Positions 33,346 through 43,185 of a stretch of DNA of 64,000 bases are shown piece after piece (position 1 is the stretch's first letter; each line of letters starts with the position of its first letter). The DNA is from Psychroserpens ponticola (GTDB lineage Bacteria; Bacteroidota; Bacteroidia; Flavobacteriales; Flavobacteriaceae): assembly GCF_023556315.2 (NCBI RefSeq), contig NZ_CP116221.1, positions 992,001 to 1,056,000 of the forward strand. Reading direction: 5' to 3'. The translations under genes were made by a program, and so were the position numbers. Below the pieces are notes generated by a model, which saw only the letters and a program-made list of their open reading frames with translations, did no database searches and was not told the origin of the DNA.

Positions 33346-34484
33346 GGTTGATACGATTTTAGTTTGTCATGCATTTCCTTATCGTATAAAAACACAAACA
33401 TACTAGCCATCATATCTTGATTAATTTTGGTCGTATTATTGGTGTGAAGCACTAATTCGTAGTTGTGATCTGGATACAGCATAATGCCTTCTGTACTTGA
33501 AAAATAAGACACGCTTTTAAGTCCGATTTTATCCACATAATTTTCAGCTTTAGAAACAAATAATATCGAATCTGCTGTTTTATCTCGCAATGCTAAGGTT
33601 TCAGAAAAAGGATGTAAATGCGTTGCAATATGATGCATTGTCGTACTGTCTTTTAGTTGAAGTTGATGCGTAATATCATAATTATAAGTTTCTTTTCCAG
33701 GGAATATCACCCAATGACCAGATAACGATTCACCTTGGTCGTTTTTATAACTATGGTTATTAGTTTCTATCGGTAAACACATATTTGGACTATTGTCTGA
33801 TGGACCTTGAAACGGATTTTCAGAATCATAAGGCAGCATCACAAAAACGGTTTTGCTCATTAGAGGTTTCATGAGTTTGCTATGCGGTTTGAAACCTAAA
33901 TTCACTTCATGTTTAATATCAAACGGATCACCTTTAATATTGTGATTTAAAGATTGCGTTGCTAACAATAAATTTTCATTAGTAAACACAGGAAATCCAA
34001 ATCCTTCAGGAAATTTGTAGCTTTCAATACCATTACTCATAGACGTCAAACGTGGATATTGTTCACCAATTCTATCATTAAGTTGCCATCTAGAATAGTG
34101 TTCGCCTTCAAATAAATCAATATTTGTATGACATATGTAGTCGTTTGAAAGTTGATCGACTTCATTTGTACTTAATGCCTTTGTTTCAAAAGAGGTGATC
34201 CAAACCAATTCATTTTTGGTGTTATCTAACTGAATTGAACGTATAACTTTCGGACCTTCCATAGATTTGTAGATATTGTCGATAACTAAAGTTGGAGTAA
34301 TAACACGTATGGATGAGTCGTTGGATTGAATATTCCACTTCTCATCAACAATGCCTAAGCCATGATATAGCTTTGTTTTTACAATAGCTTTATGCCTGTT
34401 TGGAAGTCTTAAATAGTAAATGCCACCAACAATAGTTAATAAAACTATGAACAGCATTGTATATTTTAGTATTTTGGACTTCAT
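33342..34484 (-). CDS. Membrane-anchored His-rich protein, possible type II copper monooxygenase
   Basis: The protein has 380 residues with one N-terminal membrane anchor (TMLFIVLLTIVGGIYYL) and a large periplasmic part. No family was recognised with certainty. Candidate metal ligands appear in the order seen in peptidylglycine-hydroxylase-like copper enzymes: His119 (ICHTNIDL), His181 (LLLATQSLNHN), His289 and His291 (HHIATHLHPF), and Met359 or Met362 in MMASMFVF. The gene is translationally coupled (4-bp overlap) with a SCO copper chaperone. Function is therefore proposed as a copper-dependent redox enzyme; a plain structural protein is not excluded. It is divergent from the acyltransferase at 34521. 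Confidence 0.5.
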   Translation of the reverse strand: MKSKILKYTMLFIVLLTIVGGIYYLRLPNRHKAIVKTKLYHGLGIVDEKWNIQSNDSSIRVITPTLVIDNIYKSMEGPKVIRSIQLDNTKNELVWITSFETKALSTNEVDQLSNDYICHTNIDLFEGEHYSRWQLNDRIGEQYPRLTSMSNGIESYKFPEGFGFPVFTNENLLLATQSLNHNIKGDPFDIKHEVNLGFKPHSKLMKPLMSKTVFVMLPYDSENPFQGPSDNSPNMCLPIETNNHSYKNDQGESLSGHWVIFPGKETYNYDITHQLQLKDSTTMHHIATHLHPFSETLALRDKTADSILFVSKAENYVDKIGLKSVSYFSSTEGIMLYPDHNYELVLHTNNTTKINQDMMASMFVFLYDKEMHDKLKSYQP

Positions 34485-34520
34485 TATAAATGGACTACCT
34501 AAACAAAACTAAGGCTTTTT

Positions 34521-35660
34521 TTGATGCGAATAGATTATGAAAAACGAATTTTTGGCTTAGACCTCATGAGAGCTATGGCCATTATTATGGTCATGTGCTC
34601 ACATACGCTTTGGATAGTTCCTGAAATGAGAGGAATTACTCGAAAATTGTTTAGTGTTTGGGGGATTTTAGGTGTCGATGTTTTTTTTGTTTTGAGTGGT
34701 TTTTTAATCGGAAAGATTTTATATAAAATGTATGTCTCTAAAGATTTTACGTTTAAAGATATGAGTTATTTTTGGGTCAGACGTTGGTTTAGAACGCTGC
34801 CGAATTACTATCTGACTTTAATTATAAACATTCTTGTCTTTATTTATATTGGAAACCAATTGCCTGATCAATTATGGAAATATGCTCTTTTTCTACATAA
34901 TTTCACTACAGAATTACCTTGGTTTTATCCTGAGTCATGGAGTTTGTCAGTTGAAGAGTTTGCCTACATTTTAGGGCCTTTACTACTGTATTTGGTTTTG
35001 TTTTTCAGAAAAAAGACTGCTCGACCACGATTATTTCTAGAAGTGACACTTTTTATTTTAGTGTTGTTTATCATAAGTAAGTTGATGTATAATCATGAGG
35101 AAACAGTTCGTCATATGAGGCATTGGACGCTTAATGTGAAATCGATTGTAATTTACAGAATTGATGCTATTTATTACGGTGTTTTGGCTGCATATATTTC
35201 AATTGTAAAACCTAAGTTTTGGTATCGTATAAGGTATATAGCATGCGCTTTTGGAATTGTAGTTTTAATTAGTATGAATTTTTTGATTCCATTAAAAGGA
35301 TGGTTTATTACAGAATATCCTCAGTTTTGGAACGTATGGTATTTTATAATTAAATCTATAGCAATTGCTTGTACGTTGCCATTATTAAGTGTTGTAAAAT
35401 CTGCACCAAAATCAATCAGAATACCAATCACTTACATTAGCATTTTGTCATATGCAATCTATGTATTTCATTATTCAATAATTATGCAACTGATGAAATA
35501 TCTCATTCCTTCAGAACCCATGGAAGGATTAGACCTCGTTATTTATCTTTTAGTTTATGTACTTATAACATTTGTGGTAGCATATTTGGTGTATCGCATA
35601 TATGAAAAACCAATGACAGATTTAAGAGATTCTTCTAGAATAAAAAAGTATTTTAAGTGA
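34521..35660 (+). CDS. Acyltransferase family 3 membrane protein
   Basis: The protein has 379 residues and about ten membrane segments. LDLMRAMAIIMVMCSHTLW contains the conserved His, and GVDVFFVLSGFLIGKILY is the second family signature; PESWSLSVEEFAYILGP is also typical. An O-acyltransferase for surface polysaccharide is likely, substrate unknown. A second ATG one codon on gives MRIDYEKRIFGLDL, equally acceptable as start. It is divergent from the copper-related pair, with only 36 bp between. Confidence 0.9.
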   Translation: MMRIDYEKRIFGLDLMRAMAIIMVMCSHTLWIVPEMRGITRKLFSVWGILGVDVFFVLSGFLIGKILYKMYVSKDFTFKDMSYFWVRRWFRTLPNYYLTLIINILVFIYIGNQLPDQLWKYALFLHNFTTELPWFYPESWSLSVEEFAYILGPLLLYLVLFFRKKTARPRLFLEVTLFILVLFIISKLMYNHEETVRHMRHWTLNVKSIVIYRIDAIYYGVLAAYISIVKPKFWYRIRYIACAFGIVVLISMNFLIPLKGWFITEYPQFWNVWYFIIKSIAIACTLPLLSVVKSAPKSIRIPITYISILSYAIYVFHYSIIMQLMKYLIPSEPMEGLDLVIYLLVYVLITFVVAYLVYRIYEKPMTDLRDSSRIKKYFK

Positions 35661-35862
35661 GTTATATTGTCAATTTGGTATTTTACACTACTAAAAACTG
35701 ATGATAATGCAATTTTATGCAACAAAAATCATTATTCTTTGATATATTTTTAGCATTAAACTCATTTCGTTACACATTTTAAAATCTGACTAAAAATTCG
35801 TAATTTTGCAGTCCTTGTCTTCAAGGAAAATAAACTAATATTCACCCTTATTAATTACACAT

Positions 35863-38133
35863 ATGGCATTTGATATAGACATGATTAAAAAGGTTTACTC
35901 AAATATGGCTGAGCGCGTTGATGCTGCTCGTGATATCGTTGGTAAACCACTTACACTTTCAGAAAAGATTTTATACTCACACCTTTGGGATGGAACACCA
36001 AATAAAGCATTCACAAGAGGTAAAGATTATGTAGATTTTGCTCCAGATAGAGTAGCATGTCAAGATGCAACAGCACAAATGGCTTTATTGCAATTTATGC
36101 AAGCTGGTAAAACTAAAGTAGGAGTTCCAACAACTGTGCATTGTGATCACTTGATTCAAGCAAAAAATGGTGCAACTACAGATTTGCAACACGCAATTAA
36201 TACGAGTAATGAAGTCTTTAATTTCTTAGAGTCTGTCTCTAATAAGTACGGAATAGGTTTCTGGAAACCAGGAGCAGGTATTATTCACCAAGTAGTTTTA
36301 GAAAATTATGCATTTCCAGGAGGAATGATGATAGGAACAGATTCACATACAGTAAATGCTGGTGGATTAGGAATGGTTGCTATTGGAGTTGGTGGAGCGG
36401 ACGCTGTAGATGTTATGGCAGGAATGGCTTGGGAATTGAAGTTTCCAAAACTAATTGGTGTTAGATTAACAGGAAAATTATCTGGTTGGACTGCACCTAA
36501 AGATGTAATTTTAAAAGTTGCTGGTATTGTTTCTGCAAAAGGAGGAACTGGAGCAATTGTAGAATATTTTGGTCCTGGTGCAACTGCAATGTCTTGTACT
36601 GGAAAAGGAACCATTTGTAATATGGGAGCCGAAATAGGAGCAACCACATCTACGTTTGGTTACGACGAATCTATGGAACGCTATTTGCGTTCTACAGATA
36701 GAGCTGATGTTGCTGATGCTGCAAATCAAGTTAAAGAGTATTTAACAGGTGATGCTGAAGTATATGCAAATCCTGAAGACTATTTTGATCAGGTTATTGA
36801 TATTAATCTTTCTGAATTAGGACCTTTATTAAATGGGCCTTTTACTCCAGATTTATCTACTGAAGTCGGTTCTGCAATGGGAGAAAAAGCGAAAGCTAAC
36901 GATTGGCCAATAAAAGTAGAATGGGGTTTAATTGGGTCTTGTACCAACTCCTCTTATGAAGATTTATCTCGTGCTTCTTCTGTTGCGCAACAAGCAATAG
37001 ATAAAGGTGTGAAGATGAAATCTGAATTAGGAATTAATCCAGGTTCTGAACAAGTACGTTTTACTGCTGATCGCGATGGGATTCTTCAAATTTTTGAAGG
37101 ATTAGGCGCTAAAATATTTACAAACGCATGTGGACCATGTATTGGTCAATGGGCTCGTTATGATGATCCTAAAAATGCACCTAAGAATAGTATAGTGCAT
37201 TCGTTTAATAGAAATTTTGCCAAGCGTGCTGATGGAAATCCAAATACACATGCATTTGTGGCTTCACCAGAATTAACAGCTGCAATAGCACTTGCTGGTC
37301 GCCTAGACTTTAATCCAATGACTGATGCTCTAATCAATGAAAACGGAGAAGAAGTGATGTTAGATGAACCAACAGGATGGGAATTACCTCCTAAAGGTTT
37401 TGAAGTAAAAGATAATGGTTATTTAGCACCAATGGCTGATGGAAGTGGTGTTCAAGTTACTGTAGCTTCAGATTCTGAAAGACTACAATTATTAACGCCT
37501 TTTGAACCTATTGGAAACGATATTTCTGGCGCTAAATTATTAATAAAAGCGTTCGGTAAATGTACTACAGATCATATTTCTATGGCTGGACCTTGGTTAC
37601 GATTTAGAGGACATTTAGATAATATTTCTAACAACTGTTTAATTGGCGCTGTTAATGCCTACGGAAAGAAAACAAACTTCGTTAAGAATCAATTAACTGG
37701 CGATTTTGGTGGTGTTCCAGATACTGCAAGAGCATATAAAACGGCAGGAATTAAATCTATAGTTGTAGGAGATCATAATTATGGTGAAGGCTCATCTCGT
37801 GAGCATGCTGCAATGGAACCTAGACATTTAGGTGTTGTTGCTGTCATCGTAAAATCTTTTGCACGTATCCATGAAACAAACCTTAAAAAACAAGGAATGT
37901 TAGGATTGACATTTGCTAATGAAAGTGATTACGATTTAATTCAAGAGGATGATACATTTAACTTCTTAGATTTAAATGAATTTGCTCCTGGGAAACAATT
38001 AACAATTGAAATTGTTCATGCAGATGGAAATAAAGACACTATTAAAGTCAATCATACGTATAATCAATCTCAAATTGATTGGTATAATGAAGGTTCTGCT
38101 TTAAACTTAATTAAAAAGGAAAATGCAGCTTAA
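35863..38133 (+). CDS. acn: Aconitate hydratase
   Basis: The protein has 756 residues, matching the mitochondrial-type aconitase. The 4Fe-4S cysteines lie in [10 protein letters not shown] and [36 protein letters not shown] and the C-terminal swivel domain motif [14 protein letters not shown] are all intact. It converts citrate to isocitrate in the TCA cycle, in the cytoplasm. It forms a single transcription unit with a strong terminator just after it. A TAATTTTG -7 element is visible at 35801-35808, with a poor -33. Confidence 0.97.
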   Translation: MAFDIDMIKKVYSNMAERVDAARDIVGKPLTLSEKILYSHLWDGTPNKAFTRGKDYVDFAPDRVACQDATAQMALLQFMQAGKTKVGVPTTVHCDHLIQAKNGATTDLQHAINTSNEVFNFLESVSNKYGIGFWKPGAGIIHQVVLENYAFPGGMMIGTDSHTVNAGGLGMVAIGVGGADAVDVMAGMAWELKFPKLIGVRLTGKLSGWTAPKDVILKVAGIVSAKGGTGAIVEYFGPGATAMSCTGKGTICNMGAEIGATTSTFGYDESMERYLRSTDRADVADAANQVKEYLTGDAEVYANPEDYFDQVIDINLSELGPLLNGPFTPDLSTEVGSAMGEKAKANDWPIKVEWGLIGSCTNSSYEDLSRASSVAQQAIDKGVKMKSELGINPGSEQVRFTADRDGILQIFEGLGAKIFTNACGPCIGQWARYDDPKNAPKNSIVHSFNRNFAKRADGNPNTHAFVASPELTAAIALAGRLDFNPMTDALINENGEEVMLDEPTGWELPPKGFEVKDNGYLAPMADGSGVQVTVASDSERLQLLTPFEPIGNDISGAKLLIKAFGKCTTDHISMAGPWLRFRGHLDNISNNCLIGAVNAYGKKTNFVKNQLTGDFGGVPDTARAYKTAGIKSIVVGDHNYGEGSSREHAAMEPRHLGVVAVIVKSFARIHETNLKKQGMLGLTFANESDYDLIQEDDTFNFLDLNEFAPGKQLTIEIVHADGNKDTIKVNHTYNQSQIDWYNEGSALNLIKKENAA

Positions 38134-38158
38134 TAAACTGTATTATTAAATAAAAAAA

Positions 38159-38185
38159 GCCCTTGAAATCTCAAGGGCTTTTTTT
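38159..38185 (+). terminator. Rho-independent terminator of acn
   Basis: GCCCTTGA (38159-38166), loop AATC, TCAAGGGC (38171-38178), then seven T. The A-run before the stem makes it potentially bidirectional. Confidence 0.9.
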
Positions 38186-38252
38186 ATGATAAAAATGTAA
38201 GGATTAAAGGTTTAATACGACTTGAATATTATCTAACAATAAAATACTCAAA

Positions 38253-38924
38253 ATGCAATCCATTTGGTTCTTTGATGATGTCAATCTATTTAAGGTGCTT
38301 TGTCCTCATAAATTCAAAGCCTATAAAAAAGAACATGATTTTGATGCTTATAAAAAGAAGGATTACATCTACTTTGAAGAGGATTCAGCTAACAAAGTCT
38401 ATCTCATCGAAAAAGGTAAAGTAAAGATTGGTTATTACAACGACAATGGTGATGAAATTGTAAAAGCAATTTTATCGAAAGGAGAATTATTTGGTGAAAA
38501 GGCTATACTTGGTGATAATGTTAGAGATGAATTTGCGCAGTCTATTGATAATGCTACGTCTATTTGTCCAATAGGAGTAACCACATTGCATGAATTAATG
38601 CGTGATAATCAAACCTTCAGTTTTAAAATCTATAAGTTTATTGGATTTAAATTTAAAAAATTAGAACGCCGACTTCAACTGTTATTATTTAAAGATACTA
38701 AAACGCGATTAATCGAGTTTTTAGATGAGCTTTGTTCAGATTACGGCTATGATTGTGACAAAACAGGAGATCACGTTATTAAACATCCATACACTCAAAA
38801 AGATATCGCGTCTTTAATTGGTACTTCAAGACCAACACTTAATATTCTTCTAAACGAGCTTAAAGAAGAGAATTATATCGATTTCAACCGAAAAGAGATA
38901 AGAATTTTAAAAAAAAGTGCTTAG
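38253..38924 (+). CDS. Crp/Fnr family transcription regulator
   Basis: The protein has 223 residues. The cyclic-nucleotide-binding-like domain covers about 30-140 (DYIYFEEDSANKVYLIEKGK, SKGELFGEKAIL). The C-terminal winged helix has KDIASLIGTSRPTLNILLNEL. There is no Fnr-type Cys cluster, so it is not a typical oxygen sensor; the ligand is unknown. It stands between aconitase and a secreted lipoprotein, each with its own signals. Confidence 0.93.
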   Translation: MQSIWFFDDVNLFKVLCPHKFKAYKKEHDFDAYKKKDYIYFEEDSANKVYLIEKGKVKIGYYNDNGDEIVKAILSKGELFGEKAILGDNVRDEFAQSIDNATSICPIGVTTLHELMRDNQTFSFKIYKFIGFKFKKLERRLQLLLFKDTKTRLIEFLDELCSDYGYDCDKTGDHVIKHPYTQKDIASLIGTSRPTLNILLNELKEENYIDFNRKEIRILKKSA

Positions 38925-38946
38925 TGTTAGCTAGCTAACATTTTTT
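38925..38946 (+). terminator. Probable terminator after the Crp/Fnr gene
   Basis: A perfect 16-bp palindrome TGTTAGCTAGCTAACA directly follows the stop codon and is followed by six T. The stem is short and has no real loop, so efficiency is doubtful. Confidence 0.5.
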
Positions 38947-38999
38947 AATAATGTCAAACTATAATTTTGAAGTATTAAATAACTTTAAAATTTTAAATG

Positions 39000-39884
39000 A
39001 TGATTAAAAAAATGTTTTTAGCAATTTTGGCACTAGGATTTGTAGCCACTTCATGCAGTAGTGATGACGATAACACAAGTAGTGCTCCAACAAATTCAGA
39101 TTTAGTTTTGAACTTAGCAGGTTTAGAAGCTTTAGGTAATGATTTTGTTTACGAAGGATGGATTATTGTAGATGGAGCGCCAGTTTCTACAGGAACGTTT
39201 ACCAGTGTGACGTTTCCTCAAACCTTTTCAGTCAATACTTCAGATTTAAATAGTGCAACAACCTTTGTACTTTCTATTGAACCAGCAGTTGATTTAGATC
39301 CAGCGCCAGCTGCAACAAAAATTTTAGCAGGTGATTTTTTAGGAGCTTCTGCTAATGTGAATTCTGATGGTATTGTTGGAGATTTTAGTGCTTCGACAGG
39401 AACTTATATTTTAGCAACTCCTACTGATACAGATGATACTAATGAAGAAAGTGGTGTTTGGTTTTTAGATAATTCAAGTGGAACAGGAATGACAGGATTA
39501 GATTTACCTGTGTTAACTGAAGGTTGGAAATACGAAGGTTGGGCAGTTTTAGAAGGCACTCCAATAAGTACAGGAACATTTACTGATCCTGCTGCTGCAG
39601 ATGAAAATGCTGCAACTTCAATGTTTAAAGGTGATGCAGGAAATGGTCCTGGATACCCTGGAGAAGATTATTTACAAAATGCTCCAACAGGAATGACGTT
39701 TCCAACAGATTTAAGAGGTGCAACAATTGTGATTTCAGTTGAACCAAGCCCAGATAATAGTCCGATGCCATTTACCCTAAAACCTTTAGCTCATATGGTT
39801 CCTGCAACTGCAATGACACATACTGCTATTTCTATGGGAATGGGACCAGTAGCTACAATTTCAGGATCTGTAACTAGAAACTAA
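39000..39884 (+). CDS. Lipoprotein with RskA-like anti-sigma-factor C-terminal repeat
   Basis: The lipoprotein signal MIKKMFLAILALGFVATSCSSDDDN ends at Cys18 with the usual Bacteroidota 'SSDDD' tail; an extra Met sits one codon upstream. The 294-residue product has two similar halves. Each contains YEGWxxxxGxPxSTGTF, and the first also FVLSIEPAVDLDPAPAATKI. This resembles the periplasmic domain of RskA-type anti-sigma factors but without a membrane or sigma-binding region. The protein is probably outer-membrane anchored, function unknown. A metal or ligand role has no direct support. Confidence 0.75.
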   Translation: MIKKMFLAILALGFVATSCSSDDDNTSSAPTNSDLVLNLAGLEALGNDFVYEGWIIVDGAPVSTGTFTSVTFPQTFSVNTSDLNSATTFVLSIEPAVDLDPAPAATKILAGDFLGASANVNSDGIVGDFSASTGTYILATPTDTDDTNEESGVWFLDNSSGTGMTGLDLPVLTEGWKYEGWAVLEGTPISTGTFTDPAAADENAATSMFKGDAGNGPGYPGEDYLQNAPTGMTFPTDLRGATIVISVEPSPDNSPMPFTLKPLAHMVPATAMTHTAISMGMGPVATISGSVTRN

Positions 39885-39913
39885 TATAAGTCGTTGTTTG
39901 TTTTAATGAAATT

Positions 39914-40033
39914 CGTCAATTCGAGTGAATTTTACGATTGAAAATAAGTGAAAATAGTATCGAGAATAAGAATTTTAACTTAAAATTTGTTCTCGATACT
40001 ATTTATCGTACGACAAAATCACTCGAACTGACG
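39914..40033. repeat. Long intergenic palindromic repeat
   Basis: The 120-bp segment has outer arms CGTCAATTCGAGTGA (39914) and TCACTCGAACTGACG (40019-40033). Inner 14-bp perfect arms AATAGTATCGAGAA (39953-39966) and TTCTCGATACTATT (39990-40003) surround a 23-bp loop. A degraded copy lies at 32591-32709. It is a REP/MITE-like dispersed hairpin between genes and may act as a terminator or mRNA stabiliser. Confidence 0.75.
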
Positions 40034-40170
40034 TTTCATTGTGTTTTTGAAATTAAAATATACAAGGAGTTTGTCTAATTACTTATGAAAAAGAAAAATT
40101 TATTGATATTTTGATGTTAGATTTGAAACGCATTGCCGACTATGGTAATGCGTTTCTTTATTTTGTTATT

Positions 40171-40749
40171 ATGGCTAGATCTAAAAAATCAAAAATTTAC
40201 AATCTCATATTTTTAATTGTAATTGCGTTGCTACTTATTCCGCAGACAAGACAACCAATTCAGGTGTTTATAAATAAAGGCATTACTTTAATTGTAAAAC
40301 CTTCAGTAATTGATCACTCAGAACGAAAAATACTTTCCAGCTACGATTGGGAGCTTAGAGGTATTTCTGAAACTAATTTTGATTTTAATTCAGCTAAAGA
40401 AAAAGTGGTTGTCATAAACTTTTGGGCAACGTGGTGTCCACCATGTATTGCAGAAATGCCAAGTATGGAAGAACTTTATCAGAATTATAAAGACAATGAA
40501 GATGTCGTGTTTTTATTTGTATCAAATGAAGAGGTTTCAGTAATTGAAAAGTTTATGTCTAAAAAAGAGTATAGTTTTAATGTCTACCAATCAGTAACTG
40601 AACATCCTAAAGAATTTAATGTATCTTCAATTCCAAGAACATTCGTCATAAGTAAAACAGGAGAGATTGTAATTGATAAAACTGGTCCAGCAGATTGGAA
40701 TAGTGACGCTGTAACCAATACGATTGATGAGTTGCTTAAAGCGTTTTAA
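40171..40749 (+). CDS. TlpA-like membrane-anchored thioredoxin-fold protein
   Basis: I chose the ATG at 40171 (MARSKKSKIYNLIFLIVIAL), which gives a membrane anchor; an in-frame TTG/ATG 54-60 bp upstream has no support. The product has 192 residues with the redox motif in NFWATWCPPCIAEMPSMEEL and the cis-Pro region in SIPRTFVISKTGE. TlpA/ResA-like proteins reduce disulfides in the periplasm, for example during cytochrome c maturation. It is convergent with the crtY gene; their 3' ends overlap by 14 bp. Confidence 0.9.
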   Translation: MARSKKSKIYNLIFLIVIALLLIPQTRQPIQVFINKGITLIVKPSVIDHSERKILSSYDWELRGISETNFDFNSAKEKVVVINFWATWCPPCIAEMPSMEELYQNYKDNEDVVFLFVSNEEVSVIEKFMSKKEYSFNVYQSVTEHPKEFNVSSIPRTFVISKTGEIVIDKTGPADWNSDAVTNTIDELLKAF

Positions 40750-41881
40750 AAAAGGCTTTAATAAATGACCAAGAGAACAGCGAAGACATGATTTTTATAT
40801 CTTCTAAAAATGTGGAGTCTTCATCTAAAAATTTAAACATGGTTTGAACGGAGTTTTTGCTATAAAATTGCTCGAAAATCCATTCACCTTTATGATTATC
40901 ATCTTTAAGAGTTTTTAGAAAAATTTTGTCGTAAAATTTATATTTACTCTTAAATAAATTGTGAGAAGGTATTTTGTTGGCTTTAATATTCTCTATTATT
41001 TTTGCGACTTTCTTTTCAGTATGTTTGAAGGAATATCCTGTTGAGCCTTTTACCCAACCACCTCCTGTTCCAATTTTGGTTACTTTGTTGGTGTTAAATT
41101 TAGAGAAGTCATAGTTGGTCATTGGAATTTGACCAACTTCAGTTTCTACCATAGTGTAGTTGTCTATTTGTAAATAGTCTTTGATATATGTTTTAATGTA
41201 GGAATCATAAATAGTTTGATCGACCAAGTTTTCGGTAAAATATGTGAATTCTACTAAGGCTTCGGTTTTTGAAAAAGGCAAGACATACATAAATGTGGTT
41301 TGGTTTTCATCTTTCAAACGATAATCCATCATTGTGATTTTCGTGTCATCAAAACATTCACTATCAGTTTTTATAATCCAACCTTTAAAATGCTGAATGA
41401 TCGAAATATTATCGTTATTCTTAATAGAGAATTCTTCGGGAATCCGACTATCAAAAATATGTAATGCTGTGTAATTGTTTTTATCTGTTGACACTAAAAC
41501 TGTTTCATTAGCTTTAACAGAAGATGCTTTTTCAGTTATAAAATGAATGTTATCTTTTTCTCTAAGTTGAGTTTTAGCATAATTATAAAAATCGATTGCT
41601 TTTATTGCATGATAAGTATATGGGTTTAACTCTAAATTTATTTTCTTTTTAGAAGTGATTACAGATGCATTCTTCCAAGATTTATGAATGATAGAACTCC
41701 ATTGAGAAGTATCCTTTTGCCAAAAACTCCACGTTTTATCATTGGTGTTTTTTTCTGAAGGGTCGATAAGAGCAATTTGCTTATTCTTAAAATAGGAATC
41801 TTCAGACAATTTTAAAGCCAGTTGAAAACCAGCCAAACCATTTCCAATGATGATATAATCGAAATGGGAACTTTCAGTCAT
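40736..41881 (-). CDS. crtY: Lycopene beta-cyclase
   Basis: I chose the ATG at 41879-41881 (MTESSHFDYIIIGNGLAGFQ); a longer frame overlaps crtZ. The protein has 381 residues. The N-terminal FAD-binding motif IIIGNGLAGFQLALKL, KTWSFWQKD, VLPFSKTEALVEFTYF and GTGGGWVKGSTGYSF match CrtY-type cyclases. It cyclises lycopene to beta-carotene at the membrane. It is the last gene of the carotenoid operon. Confidence 0.93.
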   Translation of the reverse strand: MTESSHFDYIIIGNGLAGFQLALKLSEDSYFKNKQIALIDPSEKNTNDKTWSFWQKDTSQWSSIIHKSWKNASVITSKKKINLELNPYTYHAIKAIDFYNYAKTQLREKDNIHFITEKASSVKANETVLVSTDKNNYTALHIFDSRIPEEFSIKNNDNISIIQHFKGWIIKTDSECFDDTKITMMDYRLKDENQTTFMYVLPFSKTEALVEFTYFTENLVDQTIYDSYIKTYIKDYLQIDNYTMVETEVGQIPMTNYDFSKFNTNKVTKIGTGGGWVKGSTGYSFKHTEKKVAKIIENIKANKIPSHNLFKSKYKFYDKIFLKTLKDDNHKGEWIFEQFYSKNSVQTMFKFLDEDSTFLEDIKIMSSLFSWSFIKAFFKTL

Positions 41882-41891
41882 AAATAAATAC

Positions 41892-42341
41892 TTATTTTTT
41901 GAAATATTTGAAAGGTACGAATAACATTCCGAAGCATTCGCCATCAGCTTTTCCTAAGTGTTTATGATGCATTTTATGAGCACGTCTAACACCTTTTGCG
42001 TACCAATTATTAGCATTTCTAAACATTTTTAAACGTTGATGAATAAAAATGTCGTGAACTAAAAAGTAAGTTGCACCATAGGCCATAATGCCAAGAGCGA
42101 TTGGTAAGCAAAACCACATGTTTTCATAGCTCCATAAATAAAAACAAGTCATACTGACTAAAGCATAAAAAATAAAAAATGCATCATTTCGTTCAAACCA
42201 ACTGTTGTGATCTTTTTTGTGATGATCTTTATGTAAATTCCATAAAAATCCATGCATGACGTATTTATGAGTAAACCAAGCCATAAATTCCATAGTGCAA
42301 AAGACACCTAAAAAAATAAGAATCCACAATACAGTTTGCAT
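41892..42341 (-). CDS. crtZ: Beta-carotene hydroxylase
   Basis: The protein has 149 residues with several membrane helices. The di-iron histidine clusters are HKYVMHGFLWNLHKDHHKKD, HDIFIHQRLK and HKMHHKHLG, the CrtZ/fatty-acid-hydroxylase pattern. It hydroxylates beta-carotene to zeaxanthin. It lies between crtB (4 bp upstream) and crtY (10 bp downstream), so the product of this cluster is most likely zeaxanthin or a derivative. Confidence 0.95.
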   Translation of the reverse strand: MQTVLWILIFLGVFCTMEFMAWFTHKYVMHGFLWNLHKDHHKKDHNSWFERNDAFFIFYALVSMTCFYLWSYENMWFCLPIALGIMAYGATYFLVHDIFIHQRLKMFRNANNWYAKGVRRAHKMHHKHLGKADGECFGMLFVPFKYFKK

Positions 42342-42345
42342 ACGA

Positions 42346-43185
42346 TTATAATAGATTTAATTGATATTTGACATAGCTTCTGGTAAGTAACTCAAACTTC
42401 TTGTAGTTTGGTACTCTAATTCTTGTCGATTTTATATCTAAAGCTGGAGTTTTCTTTAATTTTTTCAGCAACTGACTATAATATCTATACGCCATAAATA
42501 CACCAAATTTAGCTTCTATAGGTAAGTTTTTGATGCCTTTAAGGCCTTTTTCAAAATCACGCTCTATGTCATCTATAATTGTTTTTTTAGAATCTTCATC
42601 TAAATGATTAAGATTTGTATTTGGAAAATAAGTTCTACTTAAATCTTCAAAATCAACTTTCAAATCTCTTAAGAAATTTACTTTCTGAAAAGCAGAACCT
42701 AAGCTCATTGCAGAATCTTTAAGAGCATCATATTTTTCTTGATCACCTTTAACAAACACTTTCAGGCACATTAATCCAACCACATCAGCAGAGCCATAAA
42801 TATAGTTTTTATATTCTGTATCTGTAAGGTAATTTTGTTTGTGTAAATCGAGTCGCATACTTTTCATAAATGCATCAACCATACTTTTTTCAATAGCATA
42901 TTTATGATAGGTTTCTTGAAACGAATTTAAAATTGGGTTCAGACTAATTTTATGTTCTAGCGCTAATTCTAAATCATTTGTAAACTTATTAAATAATAGT
43001 TCTTTGTCATAGTCATGGAAACTATCAACAATTTCATCGGCAAATCTTACAAATCCATAAATATTGTAAATGTCTTGGCGAATTGAACTTGCCAGCATTT
43101 TTGTTGCTAATGAAAATGACGTGCTGTAAGATTTGGTAACAACCTTACTACATTGGTAAGAAACGGTATCAAAAATGGCTTTCAT
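42346..43185 (-). CDS. crtB: Phytoene synthase
   Basis: The protein has 279 residues. The two Asp-rich substrate sites are FVRFADEIVDSFHDYD and NFLRDLKVDFEDLSRTYFP, and YCYGSADVVG-like 'NYIYGSADVVGLMCLKVF' is present. It condenses two geranylgeranyl diphosphates to phytoene. Its ATG overlaps the crtI stop by 4 bp, showing translational coupling. Confidence 0.96.
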   Translation of the reverse strand: MKAIFDTVSYQCSKVVTKSYSTSFSLATKMLASSIRQDIYNIYGFVRFADEIVDSFHDYDKELLFNKFTNDLELALEHKISLNPILNSFQETYHKYAIEKSMVDAFMKSMRLDLHKQNYLTDTEYKNYIYGSADVVGLMCLKVFVKGDQEKYDALKDSAMSLGSAFQKVNFLRDLKVDFEDLSRTYFPNTNLNHLDEDSKKTIIDDIERDFEKGLKGIKNLPIEAKFGVFMAYRYYSQLLKKLKKTPALDIKSTRIRVPNYKKFELLTRSYVKYQLNLL

